From Prunus persica (Eukaryota; Streptophyta; Magnoliopsida; Rosales; Rosaceae), in NCBI RefSeq assembly GCF_000346465.2, contig NC_034015.1, positions 9,852,766 to 9,916,765 of the forward strand: DNA of 64,000 nucleotides. The letters are read 5' to 3'. A program made the translations under genes and the position numbers. Every line of letters starts with the position of its first letter. Position 1 is the first letter of the stretch. This document shows positions 23,286-36,081 of this stretch, in pieces. Below the pieces are notes generated by a model that did no database searches, had not been told where the DNA came from, and saw nothing but the letters and a program-made list of their open reading frames with translations.

Positions 23286-25792
23286 TGCCTGAAATCCTTT
23301 GTAAGAATGTTACTTTCAAGAAAGGCAGAATTTCTTTGAATTGAGTATCTAGAAATTCCAAAAGAGTTCACTGCAGGAACAAAAAACAAAAAACAATGAA
23401 AAAAAAATATTAACTAAAGGTGCAAGGTCTGAGACTTAGGAGCTTCCAAAATTAAACTACTAAGTTTCCTGATTTTTCAAGAATAGTATAAAGATCAGCA
23501 TTGATGCTCAAATCAAAAGTTAGATAGAGATGCTTCAATAATTCTTATCACTGGTACAAATATCAGCATTGAGACTCAAAGCAGAACTTCAATGGAGAAG
23601 CACCAATAAATCTCAGCTCTATGAGAATATCATATGTTTAAATTGCCAGCACTTACCACATCTCACCTTACTATATATCTCATAAAGCTAAACTAACAAC
23701 TTGTTTTCGTATACAAATAACTTCACATCAGACTGGCACAAGTGCTTGCTAGAAGAGAGAACGAAGGTCAAGTGCTGCACTGTATTTGGAATTTGGTTGT
23801 CTAACTTGATCAGTATGGCTCAGTCTTTTTATATCAAGGTCTAGCTTATGTTTTTCCCATTGAACCTTGGATCTGATTTTCAAGATACTCCACTTGAGAT
23901 ATTCAGATATGAAAGAGGAAATCAAGTTGGACTTTGAAACATTTTATAGCCTCCCCTTCCCTGACTGATTTCTCAAGTGAGATATTTCCAAAGGCATTTC
24001 CCGATAACATTATTTTCATGGACTCCCCTTCCTTGGACTATTTCTCAAATAAAATATTTCAAAAGGCATTTCCCAATCGCATTAGTATCACAGGCTTCTC
24101 TTCCAGAGGCATTTCCCAATCACATTAGGTCGTATCTGACTCTCATAAGGGACTCATTGCTTACATCTCTTGCTTCTCATATAGCTGGAATTTGGTCCAC
24201 ATACGCTTTCAAAATACTTAGAACACCTCTGCTCATTTTACGCAAGACCTTCCTCTTCAAAATTTGTCCCTAGTAACTTCTTTTAATGGATAACCTTCCA
24301 TTCATAGTGATACAAATACCTAAATTCCACCCTGTTTGCTGCCTTGACCATATTTCTCGAAATATGTCCCCTTTTTTCACCATTCTTTTTCATAGTACTT
24401 CAGCCACAGATCATGCTGTCCTAAGATTTCCCCATCTTTCAATCTACTCGTTGGTGCCACAAGTGGAGCCCCGAATTAACCTAAAAATACTCCTTGAAAT
24501 TACTATATAGATGTTACTATCTTTGTATAATAATGAAACTAGTTTTGACATGTAAGTGCGGTCCTTCCTATGAAGTTCACACTTAGATGATCATGAATTA
24601 ATTTTATATACTCCTATGGGAAAAGCTTCTAGATGACAAGTTTCGCCTCAAAGTTGGTCCTATCGTTCTAATATAAGTTTATGTTCATATATATATATAT
24701 ATATAAATCATATTGGATTACAATATATTTTCTATCTGTTTTGCCCATACAACTTGGAGCACAAACCTATTCAAACCATTGGCTTCAAGTACACACAAAT
24801 ACTGAAGAATCATTGGTAAATTCTCAGCCAACAACGGTCATCTAATCCAACTCAGCTCCTCTTCTTGTTTATCTAAATAACAAAAATTTGATATTTTGAA
24901 ATAGGGTGTATATAATCCATCCATGAAACATCTGCTAGTTGTATAGATGCCATAGAAATAAGTCTGAAACCTTGTATCTAATTACCGAAACCACTAATGA
25001 GAAGAATCCTCAATCTTGTCTCGATCATACCATTCCTGAATCCAACTCAACAAGAACACACAGAAAATAGCTTCCCAGATTTCAAAGTCCTTCCAGTATT
25101 CCAACAAATGAAAAAGTACCCAATAACTGAAATGTAACTGTGATCAACATGACAACAGTAATGGCAATAGGACAGCCAACTAAATTAGTATCAAATCCAA
25201 ATCAACATTTTTTAGCAGATATACTACATAAGACTGATCAGGAACGTGCCTGATTATACAATGGCAAAATGGAGTGAGATTAAAGTAAAGTTTTACCATA
25301 TGAAAGAATCCAGATAATGTTTCATCAAAAGGCATTGACATTAGTTTACATACCGAGCTAATCATTAAGATCTTCTAGTCAATCCCTTACTCAATCATCT
25401 CAATTGAACCGATTCAAGCTCTTGACGAATTCAAATCAAGAAAAATTCATGAAAAGAAAAGGTGAGATAAAACAATACCAACAAGCCCAGATGATCAAAC
25501 AAGTAACAAGCAATCAAGAGGGAGAAAAACCAACATGGTCCATCAGATCAAATGTTCACAACACATACATAAATAAACGAAAACAATCAGAACCCATTAA
25601 ATTTAATACAAAACCGTAAAGACCCAGATAACAAAAAATGAAAATTGCTAACAAAATAAGCATGAGAGCAGAACTGGAAGAATTGTGAAAAACATAGAGA
25701 TCCAGATAACATACAGCAAAATTGGTATTGATGGAGCTGAAAAGAATATGAAAACTGAGGAAGTGATCGATCAGAGAGAGAATTGACGTACC
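23286..25792 (-). other. villin 5'-UTR intron
   Basis: The start codon follows an acceptor (tttcag|gcaATG) near 23289. A strong donor (tttcag|gtacgtc) lies at 25793/25792, so a leader intron of about 2.5 kb is likely. Inside it are a tandem-like repeat (23955-24128) and a short TA run (about 24691). No coding exon was found. Confidence 0.7.
23955..24128. repeat. three imperfect tandem copies of a ~60-bp unit
   Basis: Within the villin leader intron, the phrases aaaggcatttccc and gactatttctca/tgactgatttctca recur about every 60-70 bases (near 23990, 24060 and 24108). Copies are diverged and show no coding character. Confidence 0.6.
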
Positions 25793-26210
25793 TGAAATGG
25801 GATCTCTGTGTGTAATTTAATGATGGCCGGTGGTGGGGTGAGAGAGAGAGAGGGAGAGAGAGATGGGAAATGGGTATGGGAAGGACGAGCTACCAGAGCT
25901 GGCAATAAAGAGAGAGTTGGAAAGAAAAGTGAATTATTGTGCTGCGTGTGTGCGCTTCTCTCTCTAACTTTTGTAAAGCCTTTTGAGATTTGTAATTCAC
26001 AGAGAGAGAGAGAGAGAGAGAAAGAGAAAAAGAGACAGCTGAGTTTCAGACAGAAAGAAAGAAGGTATGGAAATAATATGAATAATGAATTATGAAGAAG
26101 ATGATGATGACGACGACGAAGACCAACCGAACGAAACGAAACGAAACCGAAACGGAATGACAGAGAGATAGAGGTGAGTTTGGTTTCTTGGCAGACAGAA
26201 AAAGTCGTTA
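25793..26210 (-). promoter_or_regulatory. villin 5' untranslated exon and promoter
   Basis: The minus strand here is C/T-rich with several (CT)n tracts (25838-25862, 25999-26020), a common feature of plant 5' leaders. It is followed by the donor gtacgtc at 25792. Transcription probably starts near 26150-26210; the exact start and TATA element are not certain. Confidence 0.55.
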
Positions 26211-26486
26211 TTTAAGGCAAAGATCCGGTGACGGGGGCACCGGCCATGTTGGCTCTTTGCTTATTTGGAATTTCTTTTTTTATTTTAATTATTAATTTTG
26301 TCTAAATATAATAATCTTTTTTTGTACAATACAAAGAATATAATAATTCGGATTGTTAACATTACACTTTTTCCCCTTCTTTATCTTTTTTATGTGGAAA
26401 TTTTGTCTACTTTTTGCATGTTGAAGTGGGGAATTCTATGGTATTTACTATTTTCTTTGATGCATAAGAAAAAAAATGAAAGGACC

Positions 26487-26575
26487 AGAGGGTTTGTAGC
26501 TCAATTGATTATTTTTGTCTTCGAGCTCTTAGGTTTGAATTTTCCTTCAATATCATTTATGTCAAAAAAATTATT
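26487..26575 (+). mobile_element. possible decayed tRNA-derived SINE
   Basis: A stretch gggtttgtagctcaattgat resembles an A box, and taggtttgaattttcc some 30 bases later resembles a B box. The spacing fits a tRNA-derived promoter, but both boxes have changes and no target duplication is obvious. Confidence 0.3.
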
Positions 26576-26978
26576 GTGCGAGAAAAAAGAAAATCAAGCA
26601 TATATAACATTGATTTTTATTTTTCTACCAGTATAATTTTTTATTATTTTTTTGTCTTATAGTGAATTTAGTTATGGAATGGAGAAATTTTTCATTTATG
26701 TGGGTCACATTTAATTCAACCACTTTACCCGCGTAAGCTCAATAAAATTCATAAATAAATAAAAAAACATTGGTACAATATTTTGCTTAGAAGCTAGATT
26801 TTTTAAAACTACCTTTTTTTTTTTGTACTCATTCTTTCACTACACAGACACAATGTTTTACCAAACATGACAGTGATAACATCTCTGACCAAAAATTAAA
26901 AAATAAAAAATAAAAAACTTCAAGCAGACTTCACAATATTTTTTTTTCTTTTCCCTACTTAACATGCCAAATGATTAT

Positions 26979-27183
26979 TCTGAGTTTGTAATCTTAGTTG
27001 GGATGCATAAGTCAGAGTTTCTTTGATCATGTGTGATCATTAATGGAGGCGCACCAGATTGTCTTAATTTTAATGTTAAACCGCTCCGTTATTGTAATGA
27101 CCATTTATTGCTAGTTTGTATTGGCCCTTTGTGACTAGTGGCTTTTCAACTGAATTATGAATGAAATCCTAGAATTTCTATAA
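26979..27183 (+). mobile_element. dispersed retroposon-like repeat, copy 1
   Basis: Similar to 31358-31545: shared phrases include ttagttgggatgc, gattgtcttaattttt, gttattgtaatg and gaattatgaatg. Both copies end in an A-rich tail. The pattern suggests the 3' end of a non-LTR retroelement or a non-autonomous derivative. Confidence 0.5.
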
Positions 27184-28660
27184 ATAAAAAAATTGCCAAA
27201 TGATAAGAACACATATAGCTATACTTTTCCATATTATAATTTATGAATTGAAATTGCTCAATTAATTTGTAAATTGATTAGATAGATAAACTAGAAGGGT
27301 GTAGAAGGTTAATGGGGATTAGTTCAACAGTTTGCAAATGAATTCCAAGGTGTGCATCATGTTGTACCAATTAATAATGCAACAAAAACTATAACAAAGT
27401 TGTTTTTTATTTTATGATGTTGTTGAAGTGTTTGTTTAAATGTTTGCATGAGGTGTGTGTAATAAGGGTTGTTTGTTCATATGAGAGCCAAATCAAAACA
27501 CATGATGATCATCAACCGACTTTATAGTCTTAGGTATTTCTCTTTATACATCAACAACTATTGTCAGTTCAGTTGTGAACGAACTTATGATTTTAGTTGT
27601 ACCCATTTGTTGATGCTACTAAACTGGTGGTAGGTAGGTGTCTTGAACTGTATTGAAAATTGATCATTTCCAATAGGCCATTTGCCAAACCACGAGTATT
27701 ATATTTTTATCCTTACCATGGTAAAATGTTTATTGGATTTGATTGTCTAGTATTTATTATTCCATTAACCCCTTAATGGGCGGAGATATCATGGGTGATT
27801 TGATTTTCGATTACTCACTACAAGCGTTTGAAATGAGGATAATCTTATGCGACTTATGCCCAACATGCAGTGTCGTATGCTCCTCATCAATGCGTGATAA
27901 AGAGCATGTTAGTTTCCTATGCATTGCCAAAGATAATACGCTATGATGATATACGTACGTGTTATATATATATATATATATTCTATTTAAGTGTAAAATC
28001 TATGCTCCTACATGTGCCAATTAAATATAAACATATATTTTAATTTGACTATTATAAGAAGAACAAAATAAAACAACAAAACATTTTTTATCTGTGAACA
28101 AAATATAATGCACACGACATGTTATGTTACTCTCCATATAATTACTTAGGTGGAATTTTAGAGAAATTGTAACTGCATATTACTTATTCTACAATATTGA
28201 TTCAATATGATTAGGTCAATACTCAATGGGTAGGATTGCATATTACTTATTAATTATATTCAACATGAATTTTGGTAGGACAGAATGTAATATAAAGACT
28301 AAACCTTGATCATAATCTTCCAAAATATTCCCCAAAAATCGTTTCATTTAATCTCAAGACGTTAATCGACAAGACTTTGAACTATTCGTAAAAGTGAAGC
28401 TAGGTGCTACAAAATTCATCCCAAAAGCTAGTTTATGCATTAGGCTTGGTTTATTTAATTGGTCAGCTCGCCCTTTTTTCAACCATTTGGCTTAGAGAGA
28501 GAGAGAGAGTGGGCTTGTTTAATGGTGGGGCACTAGGACCTTGAGAATGTCCAAAGAATCGATATCTTTTAATTAAAGAAAAAAGAATTCCAATCAATCC
28601 ACATTTTCTTTGGATAGGTCAGGATAGGCATGAGAAATAAATTTTAGGATTATTTGTTGT

Positions 28661-29834
28661 AATACTCTTGTGGTTTTCAAATCATCTCAATTTGTCTTTT
28701 GAAGTTTTAAATGACTCAATTTCCCCTCTAAACTTTCATTTTGTGATCAAAATTGTCTTATTCCGTTAATTTTCAGATAAAAATCGTTAAATTCGATGAC
28801 GTGGTATAGGTATTTTAGTAATTTTAACTATTAAATATTAAAAATGCTTGAAATTATTCAAAATCAAATATGTAAAATAATTAAATAACGTATAAAAAAA
28901 ATAAAAAAACACAAACCCAAAGTAATGCATCATCTTCTTCGGTTCCATCGCACCACCACCCCACTGTACATCCCAACAACATCAGTAACTGCCCAAAACC
29001 ACCAAAATGATCTTCCCACACAAACCCAGTCGCCGCCTTTCTAATTCTGATCTCCAGCCGTCTTAACCCAACACTTACCCCTGCCTTGCGTGATCCAATC
29101 GCCCCACTCTCCATCGAAACCTTAACTCAGCCACAGCTCCCTTGCAAGATCCATTCAACCAATCTGACAAATATAAAAATGGATATGAAGAAAGTGGATA
29201 TGAAAAAGATTTTGGCCGGCTTTTCCAATTGGGTTTGTGGGGGCAGTGGGAAGGTGGAGCAGCTTGGTTCGCAGGCTGGAATGTGGAGTGGCGGCTGTGG
29301 TTCTGGAGTGGCGAAAGAAAGAGCTGAGCAAGGATGGATCTAAAAAAGATCTTGTCTTTTGCTTCCCTTTACAACTGTTGGGTTGTCTTCCCTTTTCAAT
29401 TTTTCATTTTCTTCTTCTTTTTTGAATTTAATGGGTGATTAGCGTGAAGTTTAGAAAGATACATGTGGTGTGACAAAAGCACTTCATTTTTAGAACAAAA
29501 TCTGAGAAGCAAGTGTTCTAAGAGTTGTTTGCCATTAAGAAAAGTGGGCAAAAGGGTGGGACATTGGAGCAATGGAATTGGGAGGGGGAAGGTGGTTGCA
29601 CAATCGGGAGGGCCTGCTGGGTTTTTAAGTTTTTAAAAAAAGTTAATTTATTTTTAAACATTTAAAATAATTTCTCCATGGAAAAAATATTTATTTTTAA
29701 ACTACCTATGCCGTGTCAGCGGAGTTAACGATTTTCATATCAAAATTACCAGAATGCAACCTGAGACAATTTTGATTGAGTCATTTTAAACGTCAAGGAG
29801 CAAACTGAGACAATTTTGATACAATAAGGGTATT
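28661..29834. mobile_element. Mutator-like element with long TIRs and a GC-richer interior
   Basis: The first ~150-200 bp (from aatactcttgtgg) and the last ~150-200 bp are diverged inverted repeats. Shared motifs include ctcaatttgtc/ctcagtttgctc, aaaatcgttaa and the gatgacgtggtatagg / gctgacacggcatagg pair. The interior (about 28900-29620) is less AT-rich than its surroundings and contains open stretches on both strands but no transposase. Long TIRs and a gene-like interior fit a Pack-MULE-type element. A clear 9-bp duplication was not found, so the superfamily call is tentative. Confidence 0.6.
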
Positions 29835-29871
29835 TCAATAAATAAGCTTAAATTTTATATATCTTAATTTT

Positions 29872-29949
29872 TTGGGCTAACGTCAAAAGACTTCCTGAAG
29901 ATTTGGGGTCAATCTCAATATTAAAGAATCTTTTGACGGTAGCCCAAGT
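29872..29949. repeat. short hairpin (inverted repeat)
   Basis: The arm ttgggctaacgtcaaaaga pairs with tcttttgacggtagcccaa about 40 bases later, with one mismatch and one slip. Similar sequence (ttatatatctta) lies outside both arms. Probably a tiny foldback element. Confidence 0.65.
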
Positions 29950-31725
29950 TTTTTTAATGCAATTTATATATCTTAGTATAACTACACTTTGAATCCGAAA
30001 AAACATATAACTTAGTGGTACTTCTCACTCTAATATTAGTAGAGATCTCAAATTTAGTTTGTCCCTCTCGATTAATATAAATAAAAGAGTTGAATAAAAA
30101 AAAGTCAACACTATCAAAAATTCCATATATATATACATGTGTGTGTAATACTGAACAGAAATTCATTTGGCCTTTAATTCGAGGGGAACCATAAAATGAA
30201 AGGGCACTGATACAATGACAAATATGTCACAATAATAATCCAAGAAAAATGAAAGGCCAGCCTCATACAATACAAGGCAATTGAGCCAAAATGATAACCC
30301 AGTAACATAAGTTTTTAGGTCGCTATCACGTGATGTGATAGAACTATGGTATTCTAAGCTCTCTTTTTATCTAACCTTTTTGGCCACCAATAATTTCCTT
30401 TATATCTTGTCATCTCTCAAGCTAAATTGACCAAATACAGCTATTTATATATGTACGGGCCATTGTTGTTAGGTAAGGTGTTGCATCTATATGAAATTGA
30501 TTTTAGGTCATCATTCGAGGATTATCTATTTTTTTATAATTAAAAAAAATACAAATCAGAAATTGTTTGGTTGTGTAAAATGTGTAAACAAACAAAAACG
30601 TAGTTCCTTGTATAAAACTAAAAAAGGAAATGTGGATAATTAAATGGATAAACTATTTTTTTTTTCTTCATGAATAATCATTGAAAGAGAACTTAAACTT
30701 CAACTGTTCCCATCGTTGTATGAACATCCTTACTGGAGAAAGTCTATGCTAAATAAAAGCTACTTAGTACAAACATAATATTGAAAAATACAAAACATTT
30801 TTAAAATACAAAATTATATCAAAGGACGAGAGGAGATTCAAACTATGACTGCAAAACCTAACAAAATACGAAACTTTTAACTAATAAAATAATCAACAAA
30901 CATATGAGTAAACCATACACCAAAAAAGATTAAAATTCTAGCTCCCTCTTTCCCAGAAAACACTCTACGATCGTTTCACTTTGAGGGGGAGGAAATCACT
31001 GTTCTTCCTCCCCTTTCTTCCTCTCATCTCCTATTCTATCTTCCTCTCTTCTCCTATTTTCCCCAATTTTCAGAGACAGAAATTTTTCCCTCTTTGTCTT
31101 CATTTTGTAATGATTTCTTCCACTCATCATATGCGGATGCGTCTCGGCATTGGATCTCCACATAAGTTTCAGTGTCGGATCTCTATAACCATCTTTTTTG
31201 TGGTTTCTTTATGTTTGGAATAAGTCACAGAGACTCTTTGAGTTTTCTGTGTAGTTTTCACCTCTCTTTTTGTGAGAGTTTTTCACCACTCTTTTTTGAG
31301 AGCTTTATTTGTATTGCTATAGCTTTGTTTTTTCAAGATTTATCTATTTTCGATTATTCTGAGTATTCTCTTTTAGTTGGGATGCCTATGCCATAGTTTC
31401 TTCAATCCTGCGTGATCGTTAGTGGAGGAGCCCTAGATTGTCTTAATTTTTGTGTTAGATCGTTACGTTATTGTAATGGTCCTTTGTGACTAATGGTTTT
31501 TTTTTTTTTTGACTGAATTATGAATGCAAATTTCTTAACCCAAAAAAAAAAATAATAATAAAAATCATACACCAAAAAGATATAGAATAAATGAACCAAG
31601 AAGAATAATGAAAAAAAGTTAGTACCATTTACTTTATAAGGTCAATAATTTTGAAAGTTGAGTATGCTTTTACCCAATATATGACTCAACTACTTGAGGT
31701 TGTAGTAAGGCACTCATGCCTGCCA
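29950..31725. other. gene-free region
   Basis: AT-rich, with no supported gene. It holds the retroposon-like segment at about 30960-31555 listed separately. Open frames near 30981-31396 look like pyrimidine-rich untranslated sequence rather than protein. Confidence 0.5.
30960..31555 (+). mobile_element. dispersed retroposon-like repeat, copy 2 with A-rich tail
   Basis: The 3' part (31358-31545) matches 26979-27183 and ends in a run of A followed by aataataataa, typical of non-LTR retroelement tails. The 5' part is pyrimidine-rich (31000-31100) like a leader. No reverse transcriptase frame is seen. The 5' boundary is a guess. Confidence 0.45.
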
Positions 31726-33115
31726 TGTTAGATATATGCCCTGGAAATCAATATAAAAATGAAAAATTCTAAGGATATAATATAATAAATACAATCAAAG
31801 AGGCCTGAATATTACTTTAAGATACATAATGTGCACAAAGTAACAAGTCCATGAATAAAGATATAAATGGAAAGCAGTCTAAAGAAGTTAGATTCAGGAG
31901 ACCTTTCCATCATAGTAATATTGAATCCTAAATTGTTCTTGGTCATAGGATCACCAATTGGACAATGGTAATCCGCAAAGATTGGTACATACTATGTCTG
32001 CTCAATTGGGAGGATGACTAGTCTCAAGTCATTCGTGTAGAGACACTGAGACAGGTGTGTAGGTGCTCTATAGAGATAGAGTTCACTGAACGTGATCAAC
32101 ACAAGAATTCTTGTATGGAAGTCTTACTCAAAAGTGTCAAACAAAGAATTCTAAGTTGCAATAATGCAAATTAGTCTGTAGACTTGAGACATCATAGTTT
32201 TCTTGTGTATGAGCTGGTTGTTTTTTAGAACACTATACAGTTGTATCAAAAAGATGTGACTTAAAAGTGTTCCTCAAGATACTCAGCATATGCACAAAGT
32301 TATGCGAATGTACAACAAGTAATCTCTACTCTTAGTAGGAAGATAGAATACTCTAAAGATATGATTCATTGAATCTTTGGCCAAAGTATATGATGAGAAT
32401 TGAATCAAGAACATTTACAATTGCATTCAAGTGAATCATATAACCTAGAGATGTCATGTTAGTAATTTAACACAAGTTAACCAGATCCCAACAACACAAC
32501 ATAGAGTATTATAATAGAGAATGACCGAAATGCATTGTAATTACAAACTGATTAGGTTCTCTAAATGAATTGTATTTAGCTTGGGTAGCCATGACATACT
32601 GCTAGGTATAAAGGGATACAATTAGCCTTTGCCAATAAGGAGAATTATATAGAGGGATACAATTTGCATTCGGTTTAGAAGTAATCATTCTTACCCATGG
32701 CCTCTCTAATTATAACCTATAAGATCGCACACCAAAAAGGTACAGATCGAGAATTGAAAAAGAGAATAAATAATTTTGTGGCTTGGTCAAAGTCAAAGGT
32801 CAAACTGTTGACCGAGACTTAACGCGGTCAACACAAGATTGACTAAGACCAATGCTTGTTAGACAAGTTAATGATTTAATTAGTTAAGTCATTAAATCAA
32901 TTAAACTTAAACTGGTTAGATTAGTTTAATGAATTATTAAAGTTATGGGAACTTTAGTTTCGGTCCTACATGACTTTCTATAGGAAAATCGACGTTATTG
33001 ATTTAGGCAAAGTGTGACACATTATGGGATTAATGTGGGTAGACCAAACTAATCCAAAATGGACAAGGAGTGAGGGGGTGCGGTACATGGGGTCTTTAGT
33101 GGCACATATCTAACA
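31726..33115. mobile_element. LTR-like element, probably a solo LTR or LTR fragment
   Basis: The segment starts tgttagatat and ends atatctaaca, a 10-bp terminal inverted repeat with the TG...CA ends of a retrotransposon LTR, about 1.39 kb apart. No protein motif lies inside. The flanking pentamers (tgcca, atata) do not match, and no primer-binding site or polypurine tract adjoins, so a complete element is absent. Sequence to about 33560 may also belong to the same family. Confidence 0.5.
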
Positions 33116-33651
33116 ATATATTTCTATATATTCATAGCCATATCACCACACCTCCTTAGGGTTTCAAGTTAGACTTTTAGGAAGAGATGAATACATCAAG
33201 CCTCCTCCTTAGTCTCCCTTGGCTGGCCACCCTAGAGGAAGAAAAGGCTAACACCTATTTTCTCTGCTTGAATCCTTATTCTCTTATTCTATTCCATCCT
33301 TGGTAAAGATTTTTTAGGGAAGCATAACCTCATTGTGCCTATTTGGAGAACAAAGTTGAGAGTCAACAACTAAGGGACCATTCCCTCTACTTGAACGCCA
33401 TCCTTGGTTTCAAGATTCGCTCAAAGGGTATGTGTTCTTAATCCTCCTTGCAATATTTTCTTAAAGAGTCATTGGTGCTACTTTCATAAACCTATAAAGA
33501 TTGGGACCTAAGATGAGATTAGTATGAATCTCTAGCTATTTCCTTGCTTTCGCTTTATTTGATTTCATAATAGATATGCATATGCTAGATGGTTTGTTCT
33601 CTCGTAGCTTCTTGGGATTTTAGAAATCCCTACAATATAAATTCCCTTCAT

Positions 33652-33788
33652 GCCAGTGGGGTATAACTCAGTTGGCTGAGCTCTTTGGCCGCAAGCCCTA
33701 TGAGCAGAGGTTCGAAACTCCCAAGCACCCAAGAATGTTTGTGTGTAAATCCCTCCCTCCCCTAATCGATTGTACCTAAAAAAAAAAA
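33652..33788 (+). mobile_element. tRNA-derived SINE
   Basis: An A-box-like tataactcagttggctgag is followed about 35 bases later by a clear B box aggttcgaaactcc. Then come a unique body and an A-run tail (33778-33788). The hexamer ttcatg occurs just before the element and again shortly after the tail, a possible short target duplication. The cloverleaf is incomplete, so this is not a tRNA gene. Confidence 0.7.
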
Positions 33789-34022
33789 GGTGTTCATGAC
33801 TTACCCTAAGTTTCTCATCACCTGTTTGCCGAAAAAAAAAAAAAAAAAAGATTTTCAATCACCTATGAGACCAAGCTTAGAGCATCTCTAGAGACATTGG
33901 TACGCGAGCTCTTCTCTTTCTCGAAAGATCTATTCTGTTTTTCTTCGTACTAAATAATCATCCAAACTCTTCATTTTAAACTAAAATTGAATTCGAGCAT
34001 CTCCAAAAGTATGCAAATGAAG

Positions 34023-34190
34023 TAGGTAAATATGTACTTTAACAACTTAAGTGACATGCTCCCTACCCATTTGTTTCATACAAAGTTGATCACTCTAATG
34101 AACTAGGCAAATATGTACTTTAACAACTTAGGTGACATGCTCCCTACCCATTTGCTTCATACAAAGTTGATCACTCTAATGAACTAGGCA
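34023..34190. repeat. tandem duplication of an ~85-bp unit
   Basis: The block beginning aggtaaatatgtacttta and ending tcactctaatgaact is repeated head to tail with only a few changes (second copy starts aggcaaatatgtac at about 34107). Non-coding. Confidence 0.9.
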
Positions 34191-34351
34191 ATGCAATTTT
34201 GCGAACTATTATTGTATAAGAAAAATACTTGGTTTTTCAACTACCAAATCAAAAGTGAATGAAGATGATATTTTATCATAAAAAATAGGTGGGGGCCCGA
34301 TATACTAATGGTTTTTGAAGTATGCAATATTGCATATGTGGAGGTAGTATG

Positions 34352-34650
34352 TAGGGGTGGGCACAATTTCGGGTCAACCAGACCAACTCCCCCAACCCGA
34401 TCATAGAGGGTTGGCCTAATGAGTGGGTCTTGAGTTCAAAAAATCATAAACCATTTTGTACGGGTTGGAACCAAAACTTAAAAATGGGCTTAATTTTGAA
34501 TTAACCTAACTGAATCACCAAACTCGATCACAAAAGAATTGGGTTGGGTTGGGTTGGCCTAATCATGAGCGGGTCTTGGGTCCAAAAAATCATAAACTGC
34601 TATATATCGAGTTGGAACCAAAATTGACCCAACCCAACCAATGCTCACCT
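34352..34650. mobile_element. hAT-like MITE rich in gggttgg/ccaaccc motifs
   Basis: Begins taggggtgggcac and ends near aatgctcacctt, with runs of gggttgg and ccaaccca inside. This layout recalls a dispersed plant hAT-derived MITE family. The interior holds two related ~70-bp blocks (ttggcctaat...ggttggaacc) at about 34411 and 34555. No coding capacity. Confidence 0.5.
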
Positions 34651-36081
34651 TTAACATTATGTATATTTTGCCTACTCCGTTAATTGAAGAAAATGCTAAC
34701 GTAACTATTCAAACCTTGTTTGCGTACTCTTTTACATACTCCCTTAAAGATGCTCTAAATAGTTTCGTACAAGACATTTACTATTCAAACTCTTAATATG
34801 TGAGCTTTCACTTTAAATCTGTTTTTTTATTTATAAAAATGATGTTAAAACATCGCATAAGAAATACAGAATAACAAACCCAAGAATGTGATGAATAACA
34901 TTCCACTCGTATAAACACTAACCCTACCATTCTTCCTCGCATCTCCTTTTCCTCACCATTCCTCTCGCAGCCTTTCCTCCTCCATGATGCAATATGGTTG
35001 TAACTTGTGCACCAGAAAAACAATCCGAAATAGAAAGTTCCTTGACACCATTAATTATAATCTTAGTGCGACAGCTTTTAAGAGCAAAAAAGTGAACATG
35101 TCATGTGGTGTTCATGCACATTTTGATCACTCTCTTGTATATCATTGGTCCACACCCTCTCTCTTCCTGCACGTGGGAGGTCTCGTCTCAATGTAGAAAT
35201 TTACAACTACATAAGAGAAGCTTGTGCTCACAAAACATTACCAGTAAAACAAAGTTCATGGACCATCACAAAAGCGCAGCAACAATTTCTCCATACTCTA
35301 TAGCCAAGGGTTGACCAAAGAAAAATACTCTATATCCAATGTTGAAACAATGCAATCATTGTTTTTAGGGAGACTCCAAGACGTTTATACAAATTATTAC
35401 TAGGCAAACTAATATACCTTGGATCTTACGATCAATTGCAAAGATATTTGGCGACTTTTTGGGAATTTCAATCATGTGACTATCAAGCAGGTTTACAAAA
35501 AAAAGCTAACATGGATATACTAGTTCCTGCATTTGGTTTAGTAATTTCTCTTTCGATGTACTTATTATAGTTTATTTTGATTTGTATGGTATTGAGATCC
35601 GAAAGGATCTCATTTGTGATGTGTTTCAGTTTTTTTTTAAATTTTATAAAAAAAAGCAATCACTGTTGTTTCTTTTTTTTAGTAAAAGAATACAATAAAC
35701 TTTGGAGACACGCCTAATTGGGTAACCTACTTCAATATTTAAGTATTTCTTTGATTTCCATTTTCCAATTTATATGCCTTTTTAATTGCTCACAAGAACA
35801 GTTGTCCACATGATAAGCAATGAAGAGGATATATTGTGGAAGATTCAACAAGGACGGTTTGGTCGGTGCACAATCGGACACAAAAAAATACGAAAATGAA
35901 ACCGACATTACGGTTTTTTTAATTGCAAGTTTTCTTTGATCCAATAGATTTTCAGTTCAAGAAAAAAAATAAAAATGAAAAAAGGGTACCAAAAATTGGG
36001 ATGGTTAGAATAAGAAAACACTTTTACAAAAGAGTGGCGGGTCAGCCCAATTTACTGACGGGCTTGGACTCGGGTGCAGGC

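Larger units (their letters stand above)
26211..28660. other. gene-free region with retroposon debris
   Basis: No coding exon is supported. It contains a possible decayed SINE (26487-26575), one copy of a dispersed retroposon-like repeat (26979-27183), a TA run at about 27963-27980 and otherwise AT-rich unique sequence. Confidence 0.5.
33116..36081. other. gene-free region rich in transposon scraps
   Basis: No gene is supported. Contents: a SINE (33652-33788), a tandem duplication (34023-34190), a hAT-like repeat (34352-34650), possible outer MITE ends agagcatctct (33879) and agatgctct (34749), and AT-rich sequence up to the DTW gene 3' flank. Confidence 0.5.

Noticed and set aside
33661..33730. 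Possible tRNA gene
   Set aside because: A and B boxes are present but the acceptor and anticodon arms do not pair; an A tail follows, so it is a SINE.
34984..35314. Two overlapping ~70-residue plus-strand frames
   Set aside because: No similarity, no splice sites or codon pattern supporting a gene.
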